DNA of 62,990 nt from Actinophytocola sp. (GCA_009379975.1 WHSS01000006.1:1-62990), one strand, 5' to 3'; shown: positions 7,982-16,509, counted from the stretch's first letter. Notes: a model not told the origin generated them from the sequence alone. Translations and numbers: made by a program.

Positions 7982-9340
7982 TCACCGCGGCCGCAGCGCC
8001 ATCGGGATGCCGTTGGCCGGGCGGAGCGTGACGGCGGTGAGCGTCTCAGGCTGATGGCCCGGCACCAGGTCGAGCTGGAACCGCTGCACGATGGTCGCGA
8101 GCAGCAGCACCGACTCCAGCATCGCGAAACCGCCGCCGATGCACTGCCGCCTGCCGCCACCGAAGGGCAGGTAGGCGAACCGGTGCCTGCCTGCGACCGC
8201 ATCCGGGAGGAACCGTTCCGGGTCGAAGCCTTCCGGGTTCGGCCAATGGTCCGGATTGCGATGCACCAGATACGGCGGCGTCGCCACCACGCTGTGCGCG
8301 GGCACCTCGACGCCGTCGAGTTCGTCGACGGCCTTCGCTTCCCGTTCGATCATCCAGGCGGGCGGGTAGAGTCGCATTCCCTCCGAGAGCACCGCCGACG
8401 TCCATTCGAGCTTGCTCGCGTCCGACGCCGTCGCGGGTCGCCCGGACAGCACGGTGTCGACCTCGGCCTCCAGGCGGTCCCTGGCTTGCGGGTGCCGCGA
8501 CAGCAGCAGCAACGTCCAGGCCAGCGCGTTGGCCGTGGTCTCGTGGCCGGCGAGCATGAACGTCATCAGTTCGTCGCGGATCTGCTGCTCGGCGAGCGGC
8601 CGGCCGGTGTCGTCGCGGGCGGCCAGGAGCATGTCGAGCAGGTCGCGCTCGTCGCCTGCGCCCGCCGCCTCGGTGCGGCGTTGCGTGATCAGGGTGTCGA
8701 CGACGGTGCGCAGGTGCGTCTCCGCGCCCCTGGCCCGCAGCCGGTTCGGCGTCGGCCAGCGGTGGTAGTTCGGCACCAGCATGAACAGCGGGTTGCGGAC
8801 CACCTTGATGAACGCCGTCAGCACGGTCTCCAGTGCGGGCCCCATCCGCTGTGCCTCGCCGCTGAGGTCGGAACTGAACAGGGCCCTGCCGACGACGTCG
8901 AGCGTGAGCGCGCTCATCTCCTCAGCGACGTCAACGACGCTGCCGGTGTCCAGTTCCGCCCAGCGATCCATCGCCTGGCAGGCGGCGTCGACCATGGCAG
9001 GGGCGAACGCGTCGATGCGTCGTCGAGCGAACATCGGCTGCACCAGCCTGCGTTGCCGTGTCCAGCTGTCGCCTTCATTGGTGAGCAGGCCGCGGCCGAG
9101 CAGTTCGGTGAGGGGCTGGTACGTGCGCGCCTTGGCGTAGTTGTCCTGGTTGCTGACCAGTACCTGAGCGACGAGGTCGGGTCGGGAGGTCAGCAGCAGC
9201 TGGTTGCCGCGCGGCAGCGGTACCCGGACCAGGTCGCCGTAGGTCCTGGTGAGCCAGGAGATGTAGGTGAGCGGGTTTTCGCGCAGCCGGGGTAGCAGGC
9301 GGATTGCCTCTCGCCCGGTCGGTCCTGGTGCATTGGCCAT
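7982..9340 (-). CDS. Cytochrome P450
   Basis: A 452-residue soluble monooxygenase. The I-helix motif AGHETTA is at about 262-268, the K-helix ExxR is E320-R323, and the heme loop FGGGRRQCIGGG places the thiolate ligand at C400. The body resembles the CYP102/CYP110-like group (fatty-acid or terpenoid hydroxylases) more than the short actinobacterial CYP105/107 type; the substrate cannot be read from sequence. The ATG at 9340 is preferred for AGGTGAGC directly upstream, over an ATG 30 nt earlier. No ferredoxin or reductase gene is adjacent, so electrons must come from partners elsewhere. Confidence 0.93.
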   Translation of the reverse strand: MANAPGPTGREAIRLLPRLRENPLTYISWLTRTYGDLVRVPLPRGNQLLLTSRPDLVAQVLVSNQDNYAKARTYQPLTELLGRGLLTNEGDSWTRQRRLVQPMFARRRIDAFAPAMVDAACQAMDRWAELDTGSVVDVAEEMSALTLDVVGRALFSSDLSGEAQRMGPALETVLTAFIKVVRNPLFMLVPNYHRWPTPNRLRARGAETHLRTVVDTLITQRRTEAAGAGDERDLLDMLLAARDDTGRPLAEQQIRDELMTFMLAGHETTANALAWTLLLLSRHPQARDRLEAEVDTVLSGRPATASDASKLEWTSAVLSEGMRLYPPAWMIEREAKAVDELDGVEVPAHSVVATPPYLVHRNPDHWPNPEGFDPERFLPDAVAGRHRFAYLPFGGGRRQCIGGGFAMLESVLLLATIVQRFQLDLVPGHQPETLTAVTLRPANGIPMALRPR

Positions 9341-9410
9341 GCTCACCTGCCTGGGGTCGCTTCTATACAAGCGTCTAGCTCCGGTGGCGCGCTGTCAAGG
9401 CGGCGACGGT

Positions 9411-10010
9411 CTATGCGAAGGTCTGGATCGCCGCGAAGACGGCGAAGCCCGCGAACGCGAAACCGGCGATGCGCTGCAGTAGCCGGGGATTGATGCGGGC
9501 GCGAACCTTGCGGCCGATCAGCACGGCGACGCCCGCGACCACGATCAGCGCGGTCAGCGCGCCGAGCGCGATGGCGACCGGGGTGCCGAATCGCGCGGTG
9601 AGTCCTGCCGTGGCGAGCTGTGACGCGTCCCCGAGTTCGGCGGCGAACAGCACGCCGAACGACGTCGCCGCCGCCCGCACGAACGACACCGGGCCGGCGC
9701 CCTGCCGCGCCGCGTCCTCAGTGGCGGTACCGACCGGGGCGAAGCCTTCGCGCAGCAGGAGGTAGGAGCCGATCGCGAACAGCGTCGCCACCACGGCGGC
9801 GACCAGCGCGCCGGGCAACAGTGCCAACGCGCTACCGAACATCGCGGCGATGACGACGTGGACCGCGAACGCCACGCTCACCCCGGCGAACACCGGGCCC
9901 GCCGGGTAGCGTGTGGTCAGTACCAGCGTGGCGACGAGCGTCTTGTCCGGCAGTTCCACCGCCAGTACCAGTGCGAAGGCCGTGGCGAAGGCCAGAAGTT
10001 CCGCGGACAT
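9411..10010 (-). CDS. TMEM165/GDT1 (UPF0016) family cation transporter
   Basis: A 199-residue membrane protein with six predicted helices in two homologous halves. Each half carries the acidic family motif: ELPDKT near residue 19 and ELGDASQL near residue 124. Family members in plants, yeast and bacteria move Mn2+ or Ca2+ out of the cytosol. The start at 10010 is preceded by a strong GGGGGGAG site that is overlapped by a hairpin (10018-10050). Neighbours are unrelated (P450 and prolyl oligopeptidase, both also on the minus strand). Confidence 0.88.
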   Translation of the reverse strand: MSAELLAFATAFALVLAVELPDKTLVATLVLTTRYPAGPVFAGVSVAFAVHVVIAAMFGSALALLPGALVAAVVATLFAIGSYLLLREGFAPVGTATEDAARQGAGPVSFVRAAATSFGVLFAAELGDASQLATAGLTARFGTPVAIALGALTALIVVAGVAVLIGRKVRARINPRLLQRIAGFAFAGFAVFAAIQTFA

Positions 10011-10017
10011 TGCTCCC

Positions 10018-10050
10018 CCCTTTCCCTTCGAACGTAACGAAGGAAAAGGG
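10018..10050 (-). promoter_or_regulatory. Hairpin overlapping the ribosome binding site of the GDT1-family gene
   Basis: Arms CCCTTTCCCTTCG (10018-10030) and CGAAGGAAAAGGG (10038-10050) pair with one mismatch around a 7-nt loop. In the transcript the second arm runs into the G-rich ribosome binding site, so folding would hide it. It may be a translational control element. I do not see the conserved core of the yybP-ykoY manganese riboswitch upstream. Confidence 0.45.
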
Positions 10051-10188
10051 TGATGTCGATATTATCGCCAATTCGGATCTCAATTTTCGCCGCGCAATTA
10101 CCGCGATTTACGGCGCACGGTTATCCATGGTTTCGGCGTACTGTTATCGTCGGCTTCGGCGCGCCGAAATCGGGGATGACCAGGGTGT

Positions 10189-12225
10189 TCAGAGTCGCAT
10201 CGTTCGGCTCAGGAGCTCCAGGACCATGGCCCACTTGAACGCGCGTTGCTCGTTGTCGGCCGCCGCGCCGTGGCCGCCTTCGATGTTCTCGTAGTAGCGG
10301 ACATCGGCGTCGAGTTCGCGCATTTTGGCGACCATTTTGCGGGCGTGTCCCGGATGCACCCGGTCGTCCCGCGTCGAGGTGATCAACAGCGTCGGAGGAT
10401 ACCGTTCCCCGGCGCGCAGGTTGTGATACGGCGAGTACTCCCGCAGGTAAGCCCAGTCGGTGGGGTCATCGGGGTCGCCGTACTCGGCCATCCACGACGC
10501 CCCGGCGAGCAACTGGTGATAGCGGCGCATGTCCAGCAGCGGCACCTGGCTCACGATCGCGCCGAAGAGATCCGGATAGCGGGTGAGCATGACGCCCATC
10601 AGCAGACCGCCGTTACTGCCGCCTTCGATGCCCAGCCGCTCCGGTGTGCTGATGCCGCGCCGCACCAGGTCCCGCGCGACGGCGGCGAAGTCCTCGTACA
10701 CGCGCATCCGGTTGCCCCTGAGCACCGCCTGGTGCCAGTCCGGCCCGTACTCGCCACCGCCCCGGATGTTGGCGACGACGTACGTCCCGCCGCGCGCCAG
10801 CCAGCCACGCCCGATGATGCCGCTGTAGCTGGGTGTCAGCGAGATCTCGAACCCGCCGTACCCGGTCAGCAGCGTCGGCCCCGCCGCGTCCTGCGGCCCG
10901 ACGACGAAGTACGGGATGCGTGTGCCGTCCGCCGATGTCGCGAAGTGCTGCGCGACCGCGAGCCCGCCGGCGTCGAAGAACTCCGGAGCGCGTTTGAGTG
11001 TCTCCCGCTCGCCGCCGACCTCACCCCGGTACAGCGTCGAAGGCTGGGTGAAGCCGCAGACATCGAGCAGGTACTCGTCGCTGTTGTCGGGGTCGGTGTT
11101 GACGACGTCGGCCGCCCCGACCTCGGGCACACCGGCCAGCGGCTCACGGCGCCAGCCGTCATCCGGCGTCAGCACGTAGAGTCTGCTCTTGACATCGGTC
11201 AGCGTCACGAGAATCAGGTGATGCCGGGTCCAGGTGTGATAGCTCAGCGACGTGTGCCGATCCGGCTCGAACAGCACCGTCAGTTGCCGCGAGCCCGCCA
11301 GGTAGTCGTCGAACCGCGCGGCGAGCAACGCGCCCGCGGGGTATTCGCGCTCGCCTGCTCGCCACGGCGATCGGGTCCGCACCAGGAGCCACTCGCGGTG
11401 CACGTCGATGTCGGCGTCGTCCGGCACGTCGATGCGGACGAGCGCACCACCGGTGGCTCGCAAGTAGGTCTCGGTGCGGTAGAAGTCGACATGACGCACG
11501 ACGAAATCGCGCTCGAAGCCCTCGGTGGGGTCGTGGTAGGCGCCGACCGAGACGTCGTCCGGCTTGCCGTCGAACACCGTGGTGGCCGCCGACAGCGGGG
11601 TGCCGCGACGCCACTGCTTCACCACGCGCGGATAGCCGGACGCGGTCAGCGAGCCGACACCGAAGTCGGTGCCGACGTAGATCTGGTCGTCGTCGATCCA
11701 GCCGATGGTGCTCTTGGCTTCGGGTAGCTCGAAGCCGCCGTCGACGAAGTTCAGCGTCTCGAGGTCGAACTCGCGGACCACGGTCGCGTCGGCGCCGCCG
11801 CGCGAGAGTTCGATCAGGCACCGGCGGTATCCCGGCCGCTGCACCGTCGGCCCCTGCCACACCCAGTTCTCGTCTTCGGCCGCCGCCAGCGCGTCGACGT
11901 CGAGCACGATCTGCCAGTCCGGCTCCGGCGTGCGGTAGGACTCGAGGGTGGTTCGCCGCCACAGCCCGCGTGGATGTGCCGCGTCCTGCCAGAAGTTGTA
12001 GAGGTACTCGCCGCGTCGGGTGACGTACGGGATGCGGTCGTCCGAGTCGAGGATCTCGCGCACCTCGTCGCGCAGCGCGTCGAAATCGGCGGAACCGGTC
12101 AAGCTCGCGGTCGTTTCGGCATTGCGCGAGCGCACCCAGTCGAGCGCGATGTCGCCGGTGACGTCTTCCAGCCAGCGGTACGGGTCGTCGATCGCCGCGG
12201 AGTGGGGCATGTCGGGCTCGGTCAT
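10189..12225 (-). CDS. Prolyl oligopeptidase-family serine peptidase (S9)
   Basis: A 678-residue cytosolic-type peptidase with an N-terminal seven-bladed propeller (about 60-420) and a C-terminal alpha/beta-hydrolase domain. The catalytic residues are visible: S537 in GGSNGG, Asp at 620/621 in RDDRVHPGH, and H652 in EGGHGAA. The family cleaves short peptides, often after proline. No signal peptide is present. The length fits bacterial S9A enzymes (about 690). The gene stands alone on the minus strand, divergent from a DUF4333 lipoprotein. Confidence 0.92.
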   Translation of the reverse strand: MTEPDMPHSAAIDDPYRWLEDVTGDIALDWVRSRNAETTASLTGSADFDALRDEVREILDSDDRIPYVTRRGEYLYNFWQDAAHPRGLWRRTTLESYRTPEPDWQIVLDVDALAAAEDENWVWQGPTVQRPGYRRCLIELSRGGADATVVREFDLETLNFVDGGFELPEAKSTIGWIDDDQIYVGTDFGVGSLTASGYPRVVKQWRRGTPLSAATTVFDGKPDDVSVGAYHDPTEGFERDFVVRHVDFYRTETYLRATGGALVRIDVPDDADIDVHREWLLVRTRSPWRAGEREYPAGALLAARFDDYLAGSRQLTVLFEPDRHTSLSYHTWTRHHLILVTLTDVKSRLYVLTPDDGWRREPLAGVPEVGAADVVNTDPDNSDEYLLDVCGFTQPSTLYRGEVGGERETLKRAPEFFDAGGLAVAQHFATSADGTRIPYFVVGPQDAAGPTLLTGYGGFEISLTPSYSGIIGRGWLARGGTYVVANIRGGGEYGPDWHQAVLRGNRMRVYEDFAAVARDLVRRGISTPERLGIEGGSNGGLLMGVMLTRYPDLFGAIVSQVPLLDMRRYHQLLAGASWMAEYGDPDDPTDWAYLREYSPYHNLRAGERYPPTLLITSTRDDRVHPGHARKMVAKMRELDADVRYYENIEGGHGAAADNEQRAFKWAMVLELLSRTMRL

Positions 12226-12323
12226 AACCGCTAGCCTGCCAGGTCCGCGGGTGGATCATGATCGAGCAGGGCCGGTCGCGGGACGTTACGGTATGCGGAA
12301 CGGTCGGCACACGGGAGGCAGTA

Positions 12324-12635
12324 GTGGGTAGGGGGTTGGCCGGGGGATTGGCCGTCGCCGCGTTGTGGCTCGCGCTCGGAGCGTGCGGCACCGGCACCGA
12401 GAAAGTCATCTCCACCGAGGAGCTCGAGCGAGGCGTGTCCGATGCGCTGAAGCAGGCCGACCGCGTGCCGGAGAAGGTGCGATGCGAAGGCCCGATGAAG
12501 GCGCAGATCGCCGAGGCGACCTGGTGCGTCATGACCCACGAAGGCGCGGACTACCGGCTCGAGGTGATCGTGACCGCGATCGAGAACGGCAAGGCCACCT
12601 ACGACATCGACGTGTCGGCCAACCCCGTCTCCTAA
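12324..12635 (+). CDS. DUF4333-domain lipoprotein
   Basis: A 103-residue exported protein. The N-terminus is a signal peptide with a lipobox (LALGAC, cysteine at about residue 21), so the mature protein should be a lipid-anchored surface protein. The remainder fits DUF4333, including the paired cysteines in VRCEGPMKAQ and ATWCVMT that probably form a disulfide. The GTG at 12324 is chosen because GGGAGG lies 5 nt upstream. DUF4333 function is unknown. The TAA stop is followed 4 nt later by a half copy of the R1 repeat. Confidence 0.85.
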   Translation: MGRGLAGGLAVAALWLALGACGTGTEKVISTEELERGVSDALKQADRVPEKVRCEGPMKAQIAEATWCVMTHEGADYRLEVIVTAIENGKATYDIDVSANPVS

Positions 12636-12639
12636 GCGC

Positions 12640-12655
12640 GCGCTGAAAGACGCCT
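12640..12655. repeat. R1 repeat, half copy B
   Basis: Only the outer arm (GCGCTGAAAGACGCCT) is present; the inner palindromes and second arm are missing. It begins 5 nt after the TAA of the DUF4333 gene, in the same stop-codon-adjacent position as the full copies. Confidence 0.7.
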
Positions 12656-12683
12656 CGTTGTTCTGTTTGCGCAGTTCTTGTGC

Positions 12684-12737
12684 GGCACCAAGGTGCCATG
12701 GGGTGCCTATATGGCACCGAAGGCCACCTTGGGCTCC
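12684..12737. repeat. R2 palindromic repeat, copy 3
   Basis: Begins GGCACCAAGGTGCCATGGGG, has the core GCCTATATGGCACC and ends AAGGCCACCTTGGGCTCC. It is in the opposite orientation to the copies at 7.9 and 59.0 kb. It lies directly upstream of the damaged OsmC gene. Confidence 0.75.
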
Positions 12738-12756
12738 CCCTGCCAGACTGGCTCGC

Positions 12757-13013
12757 ATGAACACAGACACTGAGCGCTCGATCTCGCTGGCTCGCACCGC
12801 CCTCGGCAGCTACGTCGCAAGGAACGTCCGCGGCGGCGAGATCTCGGTCGGCTCGGGCGAGGACGACGCCTTCACTCCTGTCGAGTTGCTGCTCGCGGCG
12901 CTCGCCGGCTGCACGGCATCGTGCAGCGGTCCCATGACCGCCTGTGCGCCGTCAGCCGGACCGTCAGCCGGACCGTCGAGCGCGGAGCCCCGGTCGCGTC
13001 CACCATCGAGTAG
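12757..13013 (+). pseudogene. OsmC-family protein with internal deletion
   Basis: The N-terminal part (about 55 residues from ATG 12757, ending LLLAALAGCTA) is a normal OsmC/Ohr-type start including the first active-site cysteine region. The expected central part of about 80 residues is missing, and the sequence resumes in another frame at about 12930 with HDRLCAVSRT, the conserved region of the second redox cysteine, and ends ...VASTIE at the TAG of 13011-13013. The two parts are in different frames, so the deletion inactivates the gene. A perfect 12-nt tandem duplication (GTCAGCCGGACC twice, 12950-12973) lies within the C-terminal part. Confidence 0.82.
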
Positions 13014-13027
13014 GCCTGCTCAGCAGT

Positions 13028-13336
13028 TCAGTCTTCGCCGCCGGCTGCCAGGTGCCGTTCGATGCGTTCGCGCTTCGCGGTGAGCTGACCGGTGTGACCG
13101 GGCCGGATGTCGGCTTTGAGCACCATGCTCACCCTCGGCGCGTGTGCCTGCACCGCCTCGGTTGCCCGGCGGACGACCGCCATGACCTCGTCCCATTCGC
13201 CCTCGATCAGGGTGAACATGGCGTTGGTTTCATTAGGCAGGCCGGACTCGCGCACCACCCGGACGGCGTCGGCGACGGCCTCGCCGACGCCATCCGACTC
13301 GCCGCCGAGTGGAGTCAGGCTGAATGCAACGATCAC
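13028..13336 (-). CDS. MTH1187-family thiamine-binding protein
   Basis: A 102-residue cytosolic protein of the MTH1187/YkoF-like thiamine-binding family. The typical opening [11 protein letters not shown], the [26 protein letters not shown] segment and the closing VLKADIRPG are all present. Members are small ferredoxin-like-fold proteins that bind thiamine or its precursors. The stop is 14 bp from the OsmC remnant, to which it is convergent. No TPP riboswitch is visible upstream. Confidence 0.85.
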   Translation of the reverse strand: MIVAFSLTPLGGESDGVGEAVADAVRVVRESGLPNETNAMFTLIEGEWDEVMAVVRRATEAVQAHAPRVSMVLKADIRPGHTGQLTAKRERIERHLAAGGED

Positions 13337-13430
13337 GGTGGCTCCTTAGGTGTTTCGCGGATACTGGTGACGCATGTCTGACGCTTTCACCCTTCTGCCT
13401 CGCGCGCCGTCGCGAGTACTGTCGACGAGT

Positions 13431-13817
13431 ATGAGCGAACACCCTGGTGACATGCGGATAGAGCGAAGCGACAAGCGGGTCCGGGTCGAGGTCGAGGGAG
13501 TCACGGTAGCCGAATCGGCCGCGCCCTGGGTGCTGTTCGAGTCGGGCCTGCCGCCGCGCTACTACGTGCCGAAGGAGGACGTGCGGTTCGAGTTGCTCGA
13601 GCCGAGCGGGACCTCGACGCACTGCCCTCTCAAGGGCGACGCGATGTACTGGTCGGTGCGGACCGGTGAGGACGTGCGCCGCGACTTGGTGTGGGCATAC
13701 CCGAACCCGATCCCCGAGGCCAAAGAGATCGCGGACTCGGTCGCCTTCTACGACGAGAAGGTCGACGTCTACGTCGATGACGTGCTCCAGGAGCGGCCGA
13801 CGACGAAGTTCTCCTGA
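13431..13817 (+). CDS. DUF427-domain protein
   Basis: A 128-residue soluble protein of the DUF427 family. Recognisable features are the VEVEGVTVAESAAPWVLFESGLPPRYY segment and the STHCPLKGDAMYWSV motif followed by DLVWAYPNPIPEAKEIADSVAFYDEKVDVYVD. The family has a compact beta-rich fold and no established biochemical role. The ATG at 13431 is preferred over one at 13374 because homologues start about 10 residues before the first strand. Confidence 0.88.
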   Translation: MSEHPGDMRIERSDKRVRVEVEGVTVAESAAPWVLFESGLPPRYYVPKEDVRFELLEPSGTSTHCPLKGDAMYWSVRTGEDVRRDLVWAYPNPIPEAKEIADSVAFYDEKVDVYVDDVLQERPTTKFS

Positions 13818-13843
13818 CCCGCTATCCGGTACGGTGACCCGCC

Positions 13844-14221
13844 ATGGGTTGGTTCGCGGGGCGCCGTAACAAGCGAACGCCGCTGTCGGCGGAGGAGATG
13901 CTCGCGCAGGGTGCCACGGCCCCCATGATCCCCGCAGCGCATGTCGCCGGTCCTGGCAATTTCCGGCTGATCGTCGAGGACGTCTTCTTCATCGCCGGCC
14001 GAGGCCTCGTCGCGACCGGTCAGGTGCAGGGCCTGGTGCACGTCGGCAGCCCGGTCGTGGTGGCGCGCGGCGGCATCCAGGTCGGCGCGTCCCAGGTGAT
14101 GGCCATCGAGAAGTTTCGCGTGCCCGGCGTCCGCTCCGCCGCGTCGGGCGAGATCGTCGGATTGCTGCTGGCCGGGCTGACCCGCGACGATGTCGCGGCC
14201 CGGGATGTGTTGTCCGGATAG
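13844..14221 (+). CDS. Small protein resembling a stand-alone EF-Tu domain II barrel
   Basis: A 125-residue protein with a basic N-terminus (MGWFAGRRNKR) and then a beta-rich region. The segment FRLIVEDVFFIAGRGLVATGQVQGLVHVGSPVVV resembles the domain II beta-barrel of translational GTPases (compare EF-Tu, DVFSIPGRGTVVTGRVE), continuing with a second-barrel-like VMAIEKFRV. There is no GTPase domain. It follows the DUF427 gene by 26 bp on the same strand. Function unknown; a nucleic-acid or protein-binding barrel is a guess from the fold. Confidence 0.7.
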   Translation: MGWFAGRRNKRTPLSAEEMLAQGATAPMIPAAHVAGPGNFRLIVEDVFFIAGRGLVATGQVQGLVHVGSPVVVARGGIQVGASQVMAIEKFRVPGVRSAASGEIVGLLLAGLTRDDVAARDVLSG

Positions 14222-14307
14222 CGAACTGCCCTCCCGCTGACGGGTGCGGCTGTGGCATCCTGCCCAGTACGGGGGCGTGCGGGAAATATTCACGGTGGAG
14301 GGCCGCG

Positions 14308-14439
14308 ATGGATCAGGATCCTGGAGGACTATTCACAACCCGATCCAGCGATGGTGGGCCGGAGGCCCGCCTGAGCGATCGGGGGAGGTCAGGAGCGGCT
14401 GGCGACATGCCTGCTTCTGGTGAATGGGCCGACTTATGA
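14308..14439 (+). CDS. 43-residue coupled small ORF
   Basis: A short frame with an excellent ribosome binding site (GGAGG, 6 nt before ATG 14308). Its TGA (14437-14439) overlaps the ATG of the next gene (14436) in an ATGA junction, the arrangement used for translational coupling. The product is polar and Gly/Arg/Asp-rich (begins MDQDPGGLFTTRSSDGG) with no recognised family. It may be a real small protein or serve mainly to deliver ribosomes to the next gene. Confidence 0.55.
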   Translation: MDQDPGGLFTTRSSDGGPEARLSDRGRSGAAGDMPASGEWADL

Positions 14440-15065
14440 ATAAGGACACTGAACTGGCGTGTCATGAGCTGCTGCTGTGCTTGGCGGGCAGGTTGCCGGA
14501 TGACACGCTGTGGCGATTCCGCGACTGGCTCGGCGAAGGAGCGCTTGAGGTGCTCGCGCGAACCTTGCCGAAGTCGTTGCTCAGACATGGAATCGACCTT
14601 GATCAACGTGAGTACGATCTCCTGGTTGCCGCTTTAATCCCGAACGGGGCGGATTTTCACGAGCTAAGTTCGACACTTCGGGTAGACGATTCCCCAGTGA
14701 GCGGGTACACATTCACTGAGACTGCACCCGATAGGTTGAACAATGTCGACTCTGTGTCTGCCGTTATAGACGCAGCGTTACGTGGTCGGCCTGATGTGGG
14801 TGATGTCCGGGAAAGTTGGCGGTACGCCGAAAGGGGAAGCGAACGCGACGCTAAACGGGTGCTGCTGGTGACCGCGACCACTGGGTGGCCCAGGCTGACC
14901 GGCGAGCTGCAGCGCGTGCTGCGAGTACTCGGCGACGAGGAGCCCGCTATCGAGGTGCTGCCGCCACAGTTCGACCTCCCGGATTATCACCTCGCGGCAC
15001 TGGCGAACGCCCGTGCCGTCAGCGTCGGCGCGGTGGGCGCCGGGTTGGGGCCGGCGACCGGGTAG
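14436..15065 (+). CDS. Protein of unknown function, short paralogue of the next gene
   Basis: A 209-residue soluble protein. The N-terminal helical domain (CHELLLCLAGRLPDDTLWRFRDWL, then ALEVLARTLPKSLL) and the middle region (AKRVLLVTATTGWPRLTGELQRVL) align along their length with the next gene, so the two arose by duplication. The ATG at 14436 is chosen over 14424 because it is joined by ATGA overlap to the small ORF upstream. The family is known only as a conserved actinobacterial hypothetical. Confidence 0.78.
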   Translation: MNKDTELACHELLLCLAGRLPDDTLWRFRDWLGEGALEVLARTLPKSLLRHGIDLDQREYDLLVAALIPNGADFHELSSTLRVDDSPVSGYTFTETAPDRLNNVDSVSAVIDAALRGRPDVGDVRESWRYAERGSERDAKRVLLVTATTGWPRLTGELQRVLRVLGDEEPAIEVLPPQFDLPDYHLAALANARAVSVGAVGAGLGPATG

Positions 15066-15105
15066 GAACGCTCGCATCTCCCGCGAGCCGGAGGGAGAGG
15101 TCAGC

Positions 15106-16509
15106 ATGGCGGAGGTCCACGAGGGCACCGCGCTGCCGTTGCGATTGCACAATCTGTTACTCGCCTTGGCGGGCAGGCTCGACGACAGCGCGCTGAGCCA
15201 CGCACGCCGGCTCGCGGTGAAAGCCAGGGCCGATGAGGCGGTCGAGCTGATCGCGGGATCGTTGATCGCGGGCCGGTTGCCGCTGCGCGAAGCGGAACAC
15301 CGCGAACTCGCCGCGATCCTCATCCAGAGCGGCTCCGAACCGGGCTTCGCGGAGCAGGTGAGGGTCGACGACGCCGCGGTGGACGGGGCCGACGAGCACC
15401 GGTTCAGCGGTCACGACGCACCGGAGGACGGCATAGTCCCTGCGCTGGAGCGGGTCTCGTACGTGCTGCCCGGGCTGCGATCGGTGCACGCGGTGTGGCG
15501 TAACAGCACCGCGGGACGGGTACCGGGGCCGATGCCGCAGCGCGTCGTGCTGATCGAAATGGGCTCCGGGGGCAGCGCCCCGGCGACCGCGCACCGGGTC
15601 CAGGCCGCGCTACGGCACGCCGGGATCTCCGCATCGGTCGAAGTCAGCGCGCCGAACAGCGAATGGACGCGGTATCACGAGCGTGCGCTGGCGTCAGCGG
15701 TGGCGGTGTGGTCGGCGACCGCGGCAGTGCGGCGCGTGCCCGCGGCGGAACGGCCAGGGCGCTCGGCAACCCATGCTGCGTCGGGGGAGCAGGCGACGCA
15801 GGAGCCCGAACCGGCGAAGTCCGCGCCGGCCCAGCAGGCACCCGCGGGGCCGAACTTCGACGTGGCCCCGTCGGCGGAGCAGGCGATCGGCGCACAGCGG
15901 ACGCGCGAGATCGCCAGGCCGGAACAGGCGCCGGAGCCGGCGCGGCAGCCGGAACCGGAACCTCAGCAACAACCCGCCGCGCAGCAGCAGGAGTCCCAGC
16001 GGCAACCCGAACCGGAGCCTGAGCAGGCCGTCGCCGACTCCCCGCCGACCGCCCAGTCTGCGATGGCGGCGTTCACCGAACTCAACTTCGACCCGTTCAG
16101 CGGCGATCAGGAGCCGGCGGGCCATGGCATCGAGCCGGCGGGTGCGGCCGCGGGTTCACCGCCCGGTAAGTGGGAGCAGCCGGCCGACACCTCACTGGTG
16201 CCGGGCGAGTTGTTCTGGCCGCAGGCCGACACGCCGACCACCCGGCAGACCGACCGCAACGGCCACGCGGCCACGCCGGCGACACCGGCAACGCCCGAAG
16301 CGCCGGAGCCCGGGCGTGCCGGACCCGAATCGCCTGCGGAGCGCACCACGGAGTTCAGCCCCGTCGAGCCGCCCGTGAACCTGCCTGGCGATGCCAAGCT
16401 CAGCGATCGCGACCGGGAGTTGCTGGCCGAGTTGCACGCCGAGTTGGCCAAGCGGGAGCGGGAGCAGGCCGCGCAGGTCCAGATCAACGGCTGGGAGCAT
16501 CCGGCGTAG
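15106..16509 (+). CDS. Protein of unknown function with long Pro/Gln/Glu-rich tail
   Basis: A 467-residue protein. Residues about 1-210 are paralogous to the preceding gene (LHNLLLALAGRLDDSALSHARRLA; later QRVVLIEMGSGGSAPATAHRVQAAL). Residues about 215-420 are low-complexity, rich in Pro, Gln, Glu and Ala, and probably disordered. The last about 40 residues form a conserved-looking helix (KLSDRDRELLAELHAELAKR). GGAGGGAGAGG lies 5 nt before the ATG. No signal peptide or membrane segment is present. The design (folded head, flexible linker, terminal helix) suggests a scaffolding or partner-binding role; this is inference. Confidence 0.82.
   Translation: MAEVHEGTALPLRLHNLLLALAGRLDDSALSHARRLAVKARADEAVELIAGSLIAGRLPLREAEHRELAAILIQSGSEPGFAEQVRVDDAAVDGADEHRFSGHDAPEDGIVPALERVSYVLPGLRSVHAVWRNSTAGRVPGPMPQRVVLIEMGSGGSAPATAHRVQAALRHAGISASVEVSAPNSEWTRYHERALASAVAVWSATAAVRRVPAAERPGRSATHAASGEQATQEPEPAKSAPAQQAPAGPNFDVAPSAEQAIGAQRTREIARPEQAPEPARQPEPEPQQQPAAQQQESQRQPEPEPEQAVADSPPTAQSAMAAFTELNFDPFSGDQEPAGHGIEPAGAAAGSPPGKWEQPADTSLVPGELFWPQADTPTTRQTDRNGHAATPATPATPEAPEPGRAGPESPAERTTEFSPVEPPVNLPGDAKLSDRDRELLAELHAELAKREREQAAQVQINGWEHPA

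Noticed and set aside
7913-9295. Long open frame on the plus strand opposite the P450 gene
   Set aside because: It is the antisense of a clear P450, with no recognisable domain and an Arg/Pro/Ala-biased composition typical of GC-rich shadow frames. Similar long frames opposite the prolyl oligopeptidase, the dehydrogenase (27312-29225) and the fhs gene were rejected for the same reason.
10051-10188. Manganese (yybP-ykoY) riboswitch before the GDT1-type gene
   Set aside because: The conserved internal-loop sequence of that riboswitch is not found on the minus strand here; only the simple hairpin at 10018-10050 is supported.
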